A stretch of 64,000 nt of DNA from Saprospiraceae bacterium (lineage in GTDB: Bacteria; Bacteroidota; Bacteroidia; Chitinophagales; Saprospiraceae): NCBI GenBank assembly GCA_016716335.1, contig JADJWN010000004.1, forward strand, positions 1 to 64,000. The letters are read 5' to 3'. The notes below the pieces were generated by a model that was not told the DNA's origin, did not search any database, and was given only the letters and a program-made list of their open reading frames with translations. The translations under genes were made by a program, and so were the position numbers. Below, in pieces: positions 47,210 through 56,223 of the stretch. Numbering within the stretch: the stretch's first letter is position 1; each line of letters begins with the position of its first letter.

Positions 47210-47686
47210 TTAACCGTTAAAACTTATTTTAATTTTTGCTTCTTTAATGTTGCTGTACGGAATGCGCTCCGTCACGGTGACTTTTTTATTTTTCTTTCCT
47301 TCCTTGATTTTATCCTCATACTGCACCAGTATTACTTCATCTTCCACATCAGCCAGTGTGCCTTTTACCCTCTGATTATCTCCGTACTTTATATCAATCA
47401 GTCTGCCCTTGTTTTTGATATATTGACGAAGGAATCTGAGCGGAGAGCCAACCCCGGCAGATGATACTTCGAGTATGTAATTGTCTCCGAAATCTCCTGT
47501 GCTGTCAAAGTGTGCCTCCAGCCATCTGCTCAGCTTCTGACACCGGTTAAAATCAATGTAGGAATCACTGTCCAAAAATACTTCAATTTTCGGCAGGTGG
47601 ATACGGGTATGCACGATAAAGCAGTCTGTAAAGCCCAATTGCTCCAGGCCTTCCTCCACCAATCTGTCTAATGCCGTCGTATCCAT
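47210..47686 (-). CDS. rimP: Ribosome maturation factor RimP
   Basis: A 158-aa protein needed for 30S maturation. The N-terminal domain has IEVFLDSDSYIDFNRCQKLS and the YILEVSSAGVGSPLR block that defines the family; a C-terminal SH3-like domain (VKGTLADVEDEVILVQYED) follows. It heads the rimP-nusA-infB unit. Its leader contains a terminator-like hairpin. Confidence 0.93.
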   Translation of the reverse strand: MDTTALDRLVEEGLEQLGFTDCFIVHTRIHLPKIEVFLDSDSYIDFNRCQKLSRWLEAHFDSTGDFGDNYILEVSSAGVGSPLRFLRQYIKNKGRLIDIKYGDNQRVKGTLADVEDEVILVQYEDKIKEGKKNKKVTVTERIPYSNIKEAKIKISFNG

Positions 47687-47700
47687 AATGCTGCACTAAT

Positions 47701-47724
47701 AAAAAAGGGAACTGCCCCGTCCCC
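47701..47724 (-). terminator. Terminator-like hairpin in the rimP-nusA-infB leader
   Basis: On the minus strand GGGGAC-GGGGCA-GTTCCC forms a 6-bp stem (one G-U pair) at 47707-47724, followed directly by T6 (47701-47706) and, 14 bases later, the rimP ATG. It lies between the predicted start of transcription (~47743) and the first gene, so it could attenuate the operon. Confidence 0.5.
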
Positions 47725-47749
47725 TTCCGCATTTTCCCGTTTTGCGGCG

Positions 47750-47757
47750 CAAAGATA
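47750..47757 (-). promoter_or_regulatory. -7 box of the rimP-nusA-infB operon
   Basis: CAAAGATA on the plus strand is TATCTTTG on the minus strand, matching TAnnTTTG. A T-rich GTTTTT lies about 20 bases upstream instead of an exact TTG. Confidence 0.5.
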
Positions 47758-47860
47758 GTAATTTTATTGAGAAAAACATAGGATGTCTCAGCATTAATGC
47801 AATTTCTGTACTTGAAAAAGTTTAATTTTTGACCCGTTAAGGATTTTCCGGCTGTCAGAC

Positions 47861-48280
47861 CTAAAATATCGGCCGGGCAACTGCTGTATCTGAAATAATA
47901 ATAGGACCTATAAATTCAGGTTTGATGGGTTTTTCGGGGAAGATGATGGAGTCAGACAATCTGAAGCTGATTTCTTCTGCAATCAGCGAATCTGCAAAGG
48001 CTTCTGCCCTGATGACTACTTCCTTTCTGCATATGGCCAATTGTTCGCTCATGAATTCATTCCTGCGTAGTTCGAGTACCTGCAATACCAGATTTTCACG
48101 GATTTTTTCCTCTCCTGAGATGCATCCGGTCGCAAGCAAAGTGCAGCATAATACAGCGATGAGGATATATCTCCTGTGTAATGAAGGTAAATCAAAAAAA
48201 TTGCATATTATGACGTAAAATGAGGCTTTCACGGGATTACTGAATATCAGGTCTGTATGTTTATTCCTCCGCATTTTCAC
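47861..48280 (-). CDS. Hypothetical lipoprotein
   Basis: A 139-aa protein whose lipobox (LLATGC) lies unusually far from the ATG at 48280, about 50 residues in, after a non-hydrophobic lead. The real start may be a non-standard codon nearer the HRRYILIAVLCC segment, or the lead may be a product of a frameshift. After the Cys it is helical (KIRENLVLQVLELRRNEFMSE). It overlaps the next upstream lipoprotein gene by 20 bases. Function unknown. Confidence 0.55.
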   Translation of the reverse strand: MKMRRNKHTDLIFSNPVKASFYVIICNFFDLPSLHRRYILIAVLCCTLLATGCISGEEKIRENLVLQVLELRRNEFMSEQLAICRKEVVIRAEAFADSLIAEEISFRLSDSIIFPEKPIKPEFIGPIIISDTAVARPIF

Positions 48281-48563
48281 CGGATTTTTTTGAGTAATGC
48301 AGCAGTTCGCGACTGCCGGTGAGGAGCTCTATTTCATCTAATCTTTCATTGAGTATGGAATCTACAGAGGCATCAAAAATGGAGTCCTGCCATATGCGGC
48401 AGAGTGAATCTGCCTCAGCTTTGTACGTAGCCAGTCTTGCATTGTACAAGGTGTCTGCCATGTATCTTTCAGTGGCATTGAGGGTGTCATCTGCTGAGGT
48501 ACACGCAGAAAGAATTAAAAACAGGAGAATTGAAAAAATTAATCCCGGATTATTCAAAATCAA
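48261..48563 (-). CDS. Small hypothetical lipoprotein
   Basis: A 100-aa lipoprotein with lipobox LSAC at residue 21, then a helical, acidic body (NATERYMADTLYNARLATYKA). The start is TTG 48563, inside the 3' end of lptB (overlap 14 bases), so coupling to lptB is likely. It is similar in size and style to the next gene, and the two may act together at the envelope. Family not recognised. Confidence 0.6.
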   Translation of the reverse strand: MILNNPGLIFSILLFLILSACTSADDTLNATERYMADTLYNARLATYKAEADSLCRIWQDSIFDASVDSILNERLDEIELLTGSRELLHYSKKSGENAEE

Positions 48564-49347
48564 AAGTTTTGCGTTTCAGTTCAAAATTTTTGCCGAGATA
48601 TACCCTTCTCACCAGTTCATCATTGGCCAGATCTTCTGCTACTCCGGACCGTAAAATGCTGCCTTCAAACATCAGGTAGGTGCGGTCTGTGATAGACAGG
48701 GTCTCCTGCACATTGTGGTCGGTGATGAGTATGCCGATATTTTTGGTTTTGAGCTTGGCTACAATATACTGGATATCTTCCACAGCGATAGGGTCAATGC
48801 CGGCGAAGGGCTCATCCAGAAGGATAAACTTGGGTGAAGACGCTAATGATCGGGCTATTTCTGTCCTTCTTCTTTCGCCTCCTGACAGCGAATCCCCGAT
48901 GTTTTTGCGTACTTTTTCCAGCCCAAACTCTGCAATCAGGCTTTCGAGTTTGTCTTTTTGTTCGGCCTTGGACAGAGAGGTCATTTCGAGCACCGCTTTG
49001 ATATTGTCCTCTACACTCAGCTTGCGGAACACACTGGGCTCCTGAGGCAGATATCCCACACCCTTGCGGGCACGTCTGTACATGGCATAGCCTGTGATGT
49101 TTTCATCGTCGAGATATACAGCTCCGGCATCCGGCTGAATGAAGCCCACAATCATGTAAAATGTGGTAGTCTTGCCCGCACCATTGGGTCCCAAAAGGCC
49201 TACGATTTCACCCTGTCTTACTTCGACAGATACTGACTTGACCACAGGTCTGCGGCCGTAGGTCTTTTGCAGTGCCTCTGCCCTCAGCACGATGTGGTGG
49301 GTGTCAGAATTTATGTCTTTATGCATCTGTTCCTGTGTTGGGTACAT
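48550..49347 (-). CDS. lptB: LPS export ABC transporter ATPase LptB
   Basis: A 265-aa ABC ATPase with Walker A (GPNGAGKTTT), Q-loop, signature LSGGERRRTEIARSLA, Walker B (FILLDEPFAGID) and the H-loop (TDHNV). The spacing and YLPQEPSVFRKLSVEDN identify it as LptB, which with LptFG extracts lipopolysaccharide from the inner membrane. The first ~20 residues are an extra lead. It lies 15 bases downstream of the Ig-like lipoprotein gene and is followed by two small lipoprotein genes, suggesting one envelope operon. Confidence 0.92.
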   Translation of the reverse strand: MYPTQEQMHKDINSDTHHIVLRAEALQKTYGRRPVVKSVSVEVRQGEIVGLLGPNGAGKTTTFYMIVGFIQPDAGAVYLDDENITGYAMYRRARKGVGYLPQEPSVFRKLSVEDNIKAVLEMTSLSKAEQKDKLESLIAEFGLEKVRKNIGDSLSGGERRRTEIARSLASSPKFILLDEPFAGIDPIAVEDIQYIVAKLKTKNIGILITDHNVQETLSITDRTYLMFEGSILRSGVAEDLANDELVRRVYLGKNFELKRKTFDFE

Positions 49348-49362
49348 GATTATTCGGAATAT

Positions 49363-50991
49363 TTAACGATTGTCAGGCAAATCGGGTTCAGTGGTCTTAA
49401 GGGCATATTTCCATGATATTTCGATGTCATTGTCCCAGTTGGCCCTGATTCGCTCCGTTTCGAATATCTGGATTCTTTCCGGCTGTCGCTTTTTCCAGTA
49501 ATTGCCGGGATCCCATCGGCCGTTCCCGTTGCGGTCTTCTATGATCTCAAGGGTGTATTTGTCCGGATGCATCCACTCAGCTTTGTAGTTGAATACAGAT
49601 TGGTCACTTATCAGAAATCTTTGGAGAACTGCATTGTTTCGTTTCAATATCAGCACATATTGCAAAGCAGTATCCAGTCCGCTCAATGTAAGGTTGATAC
49701 CTGCGAGCTGATCCCTGTTGAGAAAACCTGCCCTGAAGGAAACAGAGTCAAGAGTATGACCGTATATGTCTGTCACAGACCCGGAATCCAGGTCAATGTC
49801 ATAGAGGTTGTTGAACCTCCAGTCGGCCTGTATAATCATCTGCCGCCGGCTTTCTGAGAGCGAAAACCGCAGGTTGTCAGGAATCCCGATACTGTCCTGT
49901 ACATAGATCAGGGTACTGTCAAAGCGGGCCACAGGATAATTAAATGAAATTATCAGGCTGTCTTTGATAGACATCAGTTTTGAAATATTACCGGCAAAGG
50001 CAGTCAGTTTTGTTTTGCCGATCCAGTCTGCTTTGGCTTTGGGTCTGATTTTAATACTATCTGCTGATGTAATGATAAGGAAAGAATCAAGATCAGTATG
50101 ATAAAAGAGGTGTAGTGAGTCTCCGGAAAACTCCCTGAATATATCCATCGGCGGCTCTGTATGGGCAGTAATGGTATCGGAAATCCCGGAATAAATGAGA
50201 CTCACTCTGCCGTAATCTCTACTGAGGCTGCTTCTGAGTTTTGGCGGATAGTCTGCGATGGATGCCCGGAGCTCCACTGACATGATGGTGTCAGGTCTTA
50301 TATAGAGCGGTTCATCCAGGAAAGCCATTTTTTCAGCTGGATTGTCATACTGATAATTGGCATTTTCGTCCCGGAGCACAAAGATCAAAAAGCTGTCACT
50401 GCGGATATTGCTGAAAGTAAATTTGCCTTCCTTGTCGGTTTTGACAAAATAAAAGGGTTTTTCTTTTGCCGGGATGGAGTCGTATCCATTGACGTACAGG
50501 CCTACAATAATCCCTTCCTCGGGTTTGCCCGAAATGGCATCCATCACCATGCCCTGAAGGCCAAGGGAATCAATAACCGGACCTGTAGAAAATACATAAT
50601 TGAAATTGAGGAGTTTGTTCCCCTCTCTGAAATCCACGACACTCTCCCCAAAATTGATGATATAGGTGGCATTTTCCCTGAGCACTTCCTTGTCGTCAAA
50701 GCGGAAAGTCAGTTTTTTGCCCCGATGTTTGACCTGAGGAATGTATTTGGTCGGAGGAGATATGAGTATCTGTTTGATGGGGTCTCTCAGTTCAATGAAT
50801 TCATCAAAATAAAATTCCAGTTCCTTCGGATAAAAATCAGTGCGGTAAAACGGGGTGGAACGGAGACTGTCTATTTTTGGAGGTGTTTCATCTTTGGCTC
50901 CTCCGGTAAGTACGCCTCCTGTGCCACAGGACAATAAGCTGACCCATCCCAGGAGGATTGCAAAGAGGTATGCTGTATGTCCGGTTTTCAT
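49363..50991 (-). CDS. Ig-like domain lipoprotein
   Basis: A 542-aa lipoprotein (lipobox LLSC at ~residue 22) with the Bacteroidota pattern GGAKDETPPKI, then a bacterial Ig-like domain (about residues 40-140; LEFYFDEFIELRDP), a carboxypeptidase-regulatory-like segment (MVMDAISGKPEEGIIVGLYV) and a long beta-rich remainder. Homologues are widespread in Bacteroidota and often sit near envelope genes. The specific role is unknown. It precedes lptB by 15 bases. Confidence 0.75.
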   Translation of the reverse strand: MKTGHTAYLFAILLGWVSLLSCGTGGVLTGGAKDETPPKIDSLRSTPFYRTDFYPKELEFYFDEFIELRDPIKQILISPPTKYIPQVKHRGKKLTFRFDDKEVLRENATYIINFGESVVDFREGNKLLNFNYVFSTGPVIDSLGLQGMVMDAISGKPEEGIIVGLYVNGYDSIPAKEKPFYFVKTDKEGKFTFSNIRSDSFLIFVLRDENANYQYDNPAEKMAFLDEPLYIRPDTIMSVELRASIADYPPKLRSSLSRDYGRVSLIYSGISDTITAHTEPPMDIFREFSGDSLHLFYHTDLDSFLIITSADSIKIRPKAKADWIGKTKLTAFAGNISKLMSIKDSLIISFNYPVARFDSTLIYVQDSIGIPDNLRFSLSESRRQMIIQADWRFNNLYDIDLDSGSVTDIYGHTLDSVSFRAGFLNRDQLAGINLTLSGLDTALQYVLILKRNNAVLQRFLISDQSVFNYKAEWMHPDKYTLEIIEDRNGNGRWDPGNYWKKRQPERIQIFETERIRANWDNDIEISWKYALKTTEPDLPDNR

Positions 50992-51139
50992 GCAGTGATT
51001 ACAGATGACTCGAAAAAAACGAACGAAAGTACGAGATTATGAAGTGTATTAAAGCGAATATTCGGTCAAATTTTAATTTTGCAGACAAGTGGAGCAGCAG
51101 ACCGGTAATCTGAAGGTGCAATTTGCAGATCAAAAATAA

Positions 51140-52900
51140 TCATGTCTGTGATGCAGTCAAAGTAGCTTCTTCTTCGATACCGCTGATACACTGTATGGTT
51201 CTGTCATACAAATCTTCCATAGGGATATCCACACCGGCAAATACCGCCATCTCGCATTTCGTCATTATGTCGGCCACTGTGTGGGCCTGCTCTTTTTTTA
51301 CTCCTGCCTGCATTAAATGTTCAGCCAGAACGTGCAGCTGGAGATCTGTATTGTCAAGATTGAATTTGTCCTTGATATAGCCGGACAGGGCTTTTTGTAT
51401 TTCGTCAAAAAACTGTCTTTTCTGACCCCTGTTTTTAGCCTCCATTGCGGCAGTCATTCTGCTTAAAGCCATGCTTCGGGCCTGCATACGTTTTTTCAGT
51501 ACGGGATCCATGTTTTCCATGCTTATGCGTTTTCTGTGGCTGTAAATTATCCAACCCAAGGCTACCGTTATCAACATTATGGCACTGAGATGCCACCATG
51601 ATCCGAAATATGATTTACCAGCTGGCCGGAGGTCTGCATGGTGATCTACACCGGAAATATCTTCCACAGCAGTACCCGGATCGTCAGCAGGCTTTGTTTG
51701 GTCCGGTGGTAACACATCTATCCTGAAGGGGCCGGTTTCAATAGTTTCGTATTTGCCGGATTGTGACGAAAAAAAACTGAATGCAGGAGATATTTCAAAG
51801 CTACCGGTTTGCTTGGGTACGAGCAGGTACTCAAATACCTTATTCAGATAATTGCGGCCTCCGGTGTAATAATTTTCATCCCGCATGGTATTGGGCTGGT
51901 AATACTCTACATTTTCAGGTACTGTGAGGGTGGGAGGCAGCACTACCTTAGGGTCGCCGTCCCCTTCTATCTCTATCCGTACCGCCACAGCCTCATTGAC
52001 ACGACAGGTGTTTTTGCTGACGGTAGCCTTCATATTGAAGTTTCCTACTGCTCCTGAAAATGAAGGTGGTGCGTTGACGGGCAGATCTTTGACTTCTATC
52101 CTTACACTGTTGGTGGTGATCTGCTCTCTGCGGATATCCCTGCTGAAGAAAAAACCTCCTCCTGAGCCCTCTACCGGTATGGCCAGTTCGAGCACTGCAG
52201 GGTCAATCTGAAATTTACCTGTCTTTTGAGGATACAGAGCAATCCTGCGCAATACCTGGCTGACATATTCTTTATTGCCGATATTTTGTCTCACAGGCTG
52301 ACTGCGGAGATCATTGACAGGGCTGGCATAAAATCCGTCGAATTCCGGTTCCTTAAGGATGTTGTAAGATTCAATATTCTGTCGGGTATAGAGTACATAG
52401 TCGAGTATCAGCTGCTGACCACGGTATGCAGTGGTCTCCGTGACTTCCAGCCGGACAAATGTGAGGTCTTTGTCTGACAAATCTTTGGTTATTCCCTGAT
52501 TATTACGTGCTTCGGTTACCTCAATGGTGAGCGTATTGGATTGAAGCAGTTTCGAACCCGTTTTAACAGTGGCGGCAGGTATGGTAAACTGACCGGTCCG
52601 GGTAGCCAGCAGACTGTACTGCCAGGAGGTGGAGGAAGAGCGTCTACCGTTGATAATACTCAGAGAACTGGAGGTAGCAGGTCCACCTATGATCTTAAAC
52701 GGACTCACGTCCGGCATCCTGAAATCCTTACCTTCCGCATTTTCCAATCTGAATTCTATCAGAAATGTGCTGTTGAGCGGTACTTTACTTTGGTCAGTCA
52801 GTGCTTTGAAGCTGACTTCCTGTCCTGACAGCAGTACAGACTGAACGATACAAATCCAGAGCACGAGGACAATTCTGTATGTATGCAATATTTTTTTCAC
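51140..52900 (-). CDS. batD: BatD family protein
   Basis: A 586-aa exported membrane protein. After a signal peptide (GTG start, MKKILHTYRIVLVLWICIV) come beta-sandwich domains typical of BatD (VSFKALTDQSKVPLNSTFLI; FKIIGGPATSSSLSIINGR), a single helix at ~465-485 (SAIMLITVALGWIIYSH) and a helical cytoplasmic tail. It is the last gene of the Bat (Bacteroides aerotolerance) operon, whose MoxR ATPase and VWA proteins act together at the envelope. The large periplasmic part probably presents the partner-binding surface. Confidence 0.88.
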   Translation of the reverse strand: MKKILHTYRIVLVLWICIVQSVLLSGQEVSFKALTDQSKVPLNSTFLIEFRLENAEGKDFRMPDVSPFKIIGGPATSSSLSIINGRRSSSTSWQYSLLATRTGQFTIPAATVKTGSKLLQSNTLTIEVTEARNNQGITKDLSDKDLTFVRLEVTETTAYRGQQLILDYVLYTRQNIESYNILKEPEFDGFYASPVNDLRSQPVRQNIGNKEYVSQVLRRIALYPQKTGKFQIDPAVLELAIPVEGSGGGFFFSRDIRREQITTNSVRIEVKDLPVNAPPSFSGAVGNFNMKATVSKNTCRVNEAVAVRIEIEGDGDPKVVLPPTLTVPENVEYYQPNTMRDENYYTGGRNYLNKVFEYLLVPKQTGSFEISPAFSFFSSQSGKYETIETGPFRIDVLPPDQTKPADDPGTAVEDISGVDHHADLRPAGKSYFGSWWHLSAIMLITVALGWIIYSHRKRISMENMDPVLKKRMQARSMALSRMTAAMEAKNRGQKRQFFDEIQKALSGYIKDKFNLDNTDLQLHVLAEHLMQAGVKKEQAHTVADIMTKCEMAVFAGVDIPMEDLYDRTIQCISGIEEEATLTASQT

Positions 52901-52971
52901 CGGGATTGCTTATTCAGATTTTACGGATTTTTCTGGCAGGCTTTGACTGTTGGGTATCATCCCTGCGTATG

Positions 52972-53406
52972 TCACTTTTTATACTCAAGGTTTTTGGCTT
53001 TGGAAGGTGTGCCTGAAGTTTTGGATTCGACCACTACGATCTGTACTTCGGGTGAAAGCCACAGGTCATTTTCAGACTGAATTTTAGCCGGCTGGATGGT
53101 GAACTCGCCGGCTTCTGCCGTTCGCAGCGTATAGGAATAGGTCATCTTTTGGGTGACTTTACCATTGATCATGCTGAAACTGGAAGCAGTATTCGGCCCT
53201 CCCGCAATCATGAAAGGATGAAAATCGGGCGGAGAAAATACTCCGTTGAGATTAAGGATTTCATATTCGATTCTGAAAGGCTGACCTGTTTGAACAGTGT
53301 CGTGACTGAGCCTTACGGTAAAACTCTGTTCCTGACAGATTGCAGATGTCACAATCTGTACGAGCATCCATATTGTAATGAGAGAAGTCTTCATAGTGAC
53401 AAACAT
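52972..53406 (-). CDS. Stand-alone BatD N-terminal domain protein
   Basis: A 144-aa exported protein equal to the first BatD domain only: SFTVRLSHDTVQTGQPFRI and FMIAGGPNTASSFSMINGK parallel the BatD sequence from the next gene, with matching strand order. A signal peptide precedes it (ATG 53406 or 53394). The end KNLEYKK is followed, in another frame with one A removed from an A5 run, by SDIRRDDTQQSKPARK, so the true C-terminus may be ~20 residues longer. It is probably a duplicated domain kept as an accessory subunit. Confidence 0.7.
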   Translation of the reverse strand: MFVTMKTSLITIWMLVQIVTSAICQEQSFTVRLSHDTVQTGQPFRIEYEILNLNGVFSPPDFHPFMIAGGPNTASSFSMINGKVTQKMTYSYTLRTAEAGEFTIQPAKIQSENDLWLSPEVQIVVVESKTSGTPSKAKNLEYKK

Positions 53407-53449
53407 TTTATGATATCGGTTTTTACAACAATTTTTTCATAAGAATGGC

Positions 53450-54208
53450 TCACCAGTCTTTGCCGGATTTTTTGCCGGAGCCTGAGGCACGGCGAAGTTT
53501 TTCCTGTACCTTTTTATCTTCGTTATCAATGATATTCAGAAGTTTTTCGGCGTCCTCCTTTTTCATTCCTGAGGGTTGTGGTGGAGGGTTTTGTTGCGGT
53601 TTTTCTGCATTTTGGTCATTGCCTGATGAAGGAGACTGCGGCTCATCCTGCGGCTTGTTTTGCTTATTGTTTTCCTGCGGGTTTTGTTGCTGATTGCTGT
53701 CCTGAGGCTGATTTTGGTTTTGATTCTGCTGATTTTGATTTTGTGGTTGTGACTGCTGCTGTCTGAGCATGGTTTTTGCCAGCATCAGATTCTGTCTGGT
53801 ATCATCGCTTTCAGGATGATATTTCAGTGCATTTTTGTAGGCATCGATACTTTCCTTATATTTCTGCTGAAGGAATAGACTGTTGCCGAGATTATGCCAT
53901 GCGTCGCTCTTTTCTTTATCGGTGGAGGTTTTTTGGGCAGATTTTCGGTAAGCATCCGAAGCTTCCTCATACCGTTCCTGCCGGTATAAGGTATTGCCCA
54001 GATTGTATCCGGATTTAAAACCGGAATGCTGTTCGTCTGCTTTGCGATATGCCTTTTCGGCCTGTGAATAATCTCCTTTTTTGTATGCAGCATCACCCGC
54101 TCTGAGCTGCCTGTGTGCCGACTGACCCGGTGAGTGAAGTGACAGGGAGAGTGCCCAAAAGGTCAGCACAGATTTAAGTATCGGTATGCAAACAGGATAT
54201 ATTCTCAT
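53450..54208 (-). CDS. batC: BatC-like TPR protein
   Basis: A 252-aa protein with a signal-like N-terminus (MRIYPVCIPILKSVLTFW) and three TPR-like units (GDAAYKKGDYSQAEKAYRKA; YNLGNTLYRQERYEEASDAY; HNLGNSLFLQQKYKESIDAY), then a Gln/Asn/Pro-rich low-complexity tail. The ATG at 54208 overlaps the batB stop by 4 bases (ATGA), which favours it over the upstream start at 54280. BatC-type TPR proteins bridge components of the Bat complex. Confidence 0.85.
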   Translation of the reverse strand: MRIYPVCIPILKSVLTFWALSLSLHSPGQSAHRQLRAGDAAYKKGDYSQAEKAYRKADEQHSGFKSGYNLGNTLYRQERYEEASDAYRKSAQKTSTDKEKSDAWHNLGNSLFLQQKYKESIDAYKNALKYHPESDDTRQNLMLAKTMLRQQQSQPQNQNQQNQNQNQPQDSNQQQNPQENNKQNKPQDEPQSPSSGNDQNAEKPQQNPPPQPSGMKKEDAEKLLNIIDNEDKKVQEKLRRASGSGKKSGKDW

Positions 54209-55215
54209 AGCCAGGATCTCTTTTGAAACAGGGTGCCGTTGAAAAACAATGAAATCATGATTAAAATTATAGCAGGCCACAGCAGGTACTGATAGTAACT
54301 GTTGAAAGCCGAATAACTTCTCGATTCACCCTCAGTATTCCGGAGGTTGGAAAGTTCGGTTTTCAGGTCAGAAAGTGCTTTTTCATTTTCTGAAATATGA
54401 TGATAGCTACCATTGGCGGCTGCAGCCAGTTCCTGCAGATATGCAGCATTAAGTGCACTTTTGACAGGATTGCCTGATTCGTCCATGAGGTAAGCATTTC
54501 TGCCTTCATCGGTTGCCGGAACCAACCCGCCTGCTTCTGTTCCCACTCCGACAGTAAATATTCTGAAGCCTTTATTGGCTGCGCTTTTGGCTGCCGTCCC
54601 TGCATCGCCGTCATGATCCTCCCCATCCGAAAAAATAACCAATGCCCTGGGATGTCCGCTTTGTTCGCTCAGTCTTACCGCCAGGTCTATGGCGCCGGCG
54701 ATATCGGTCCCCTGCGTACCTGTCATCCGGGTATTGACTGACCGCAAAAACATCAGGGCTGCAGCATAGTCGTGGGTAAGCGGCATCTGCAGATAGGCGC
54801 CTCCGGCAAAGAGTATAAGTGCCGTCTGATCTGTCTTATGCTGCAATATGAGGGCTTCGGCCATGCGTTTGGCCCTTTCAAGACGTGTGGGGCTGATATC
54901 CTGCGCATTCATACTATTGGAGATATCCATGGCAATATATATATCTGCCATTGATGCCTTCACCTTCTCTTTTTTAGTCCCCCATTGAGGATTGGCCGAT
55001 GCCAGAATCAACAGGATAAGTGCCGCTGCATTCAGTATATTTCTGTACGACAATTGGCGGGGATCGTAGTTTTCGAGCAGTTTGCGGATCAGATCCGGGG
55101 TGCCAAACCGGGCTTTTGTCCGGTCATGCCATTTCCGGGCAAAATATAGGAAAAGTGCAAGCACCGGCACTAATGCCAGCAGGTACAAACTTTCCGGTGA
55201 TTCAAATCTGAACAT
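54205..55215 (-). CDS. batB: BatB von Willebrand factor A protein
   Basis: A 336-aa inner-membrane protein: two N-terminal helices (residues ~8-26 and 60-78), a VWA domain with MIDAS motif DISNS (~95) and the TGTQGTDIAGA metal-ligand segment, and a C-terminal helix (LLWPAIILIMISLFF). It pairs with BatA upstream. The VWA domain likely binds a divalent metal and a partner. Its ATGA overlaps batC. Confidence 0.9.
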   Translation of the reverse strand: MFRFESPESLYLLALVPVLALFLYFARKWHDRTKARFGTPDLIRKLLENYDPRQLSYRNILNAAALILLILASANPQWGTKKEKVKASMADIYIAMDISNSMNAQDISPTRLERAKRMAEALILQHKTDQTALILFAGGAYLQMPLTHDYAAALMFLRSVNTRMTGTQGTDIAGAIDLAVRLSEQSGHPRALVIFSDGEDHDGDAGTAAKSAANKGFRIFTVGVGTEAGGLVPATDEGRNAYLMDESGNPVKSALNAAYLQELAAAANGSYHHISENEKALSDLKTELSNLRNTEGESRSYSAFNSYYQYLLWPAIILIMISLFFNGTLFQKRSWL

Positions 55216-55218
55216 AGC

Positions 55219-56223
55219 TTACACCATTGATCTTAATACACTTCTGTCCAACAGGATAAAAATCAGCCACACTGATACTCCTGCCCACAAAAAATATCTG
55301 TACAATTCTGAATAACGTCTGAACGCCGTGACTTCAATTTCTGTTTTCTCCAGACGGTCGATTTCATCGTATATCTGCTCTAAGCTCTTCCGGTCTGTGG
55401 CCCGATAGTATCTGCCACCTGTCATATCGGAGATCTGTTGCAGCAGTTCAGTATCTATCTCCACCGCTGACAGGCCGAATACATACTGTCCGTCAGGCCT
55501 CCTGCCTATGGGAGATACGGCCTGTCCCATGGTGCCGACTCCTATGGTATATACCTTAACACCGTAAGATGCGGCAATCTCGGCTGCGGTCATCGGTTGT
55601 ATATAGCCGGCATTATTGACACCGTCGGTAAGGAGGATGATAATCCTGGATTTAGCGTCTGAGTCTTTGATGCGGTTGACCGCAGTAGCAAGGCCCATAC
55701 CTATGGCAGTGCCATCCTGCAGGAGTCCGGTCTGCAGGGAGGACAGGAAATCCTTGAGTATATTATGGTCAGTGGTAAGCGGACATTGCGTAAAGCTTTC
55801 TCCACTGAATACCACAAGACCTATACGATCATAGGGCCTTTTTTCCACAAATTCCTTGGCCACCATCTTGCTGACTTCCAGTCTGTCAGGATTGAAGTCT
55901 TTGGCCAGCATACTGCTCGAGAGATCCATCACGAGCATGATATCTATACCATCCGCTTTGACAGTCTCCTCCGTGAGGACCAGTCTTGGCCTGGCCATAG
56001 CTATGATAAGCAACAGAAGACTGATCAAAGGCAGCACTGGCAAAAGTCCGGCAAGTCGGGTTCTGAAATTATCACCGGGTGTTTCGGGATATATTTCTGA
56101 TATAAACATAGCCGGTGGGTTCCCCTGTTTTTTAATAAAGAGAAAGTAATACAGGGGCAACAGCAGAAGCAATGCCAACAGCCACCAGGGGTGATACCAT
56201 TCCAGATGATTCAGCCCTGTCAT
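55219..56223 (-). CDS. batA: BatA von Willebrand factor A protein
   Basis: A 334-aa VWA protein with two N-terminal helices (LLALLLLLPLYYFLF and LPLISLLLLIIAMARPRL), MIDAS motif DLSSSM (~100), DGTAIGMG and DGVNN loops, and a C-terminal helix. It is paralogous to BatB and only 3 bases upstream of it. The 4-base ATGA overlap with the preceding gene indicates coupling. Confidence 0.9.
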   Translation of the reverse strand: MTGLNHLEWYHPWWLLALLLLLPLYYFLFIKKQGNPPAMFISEIYPETPGDNFRTRLAGLLPVLPLISLLLLIIAMARPRLVLTEETVKADGIDIMLVMDLSSSMLAKDFNPDRLEVSKMVAKEFVEKRPYDRIGLVVFSGESFTQCPLTTDHNILKDFLSSLQTGLLQDGTAIGMGLATAVNRIKDSDAKSRIIILLTDGVNNAGYIQPMTAAEIAASYGVKVYTIGVGTMGQAVSPIGRRPDGQYVFGLSAVEIDTELLQQISDMTGGRYYRATDRKSLEQIYDEIDRLEKTEIEVTAFRRYSELYRYFLWAGVSVWLIFILLDRSVLRSMV

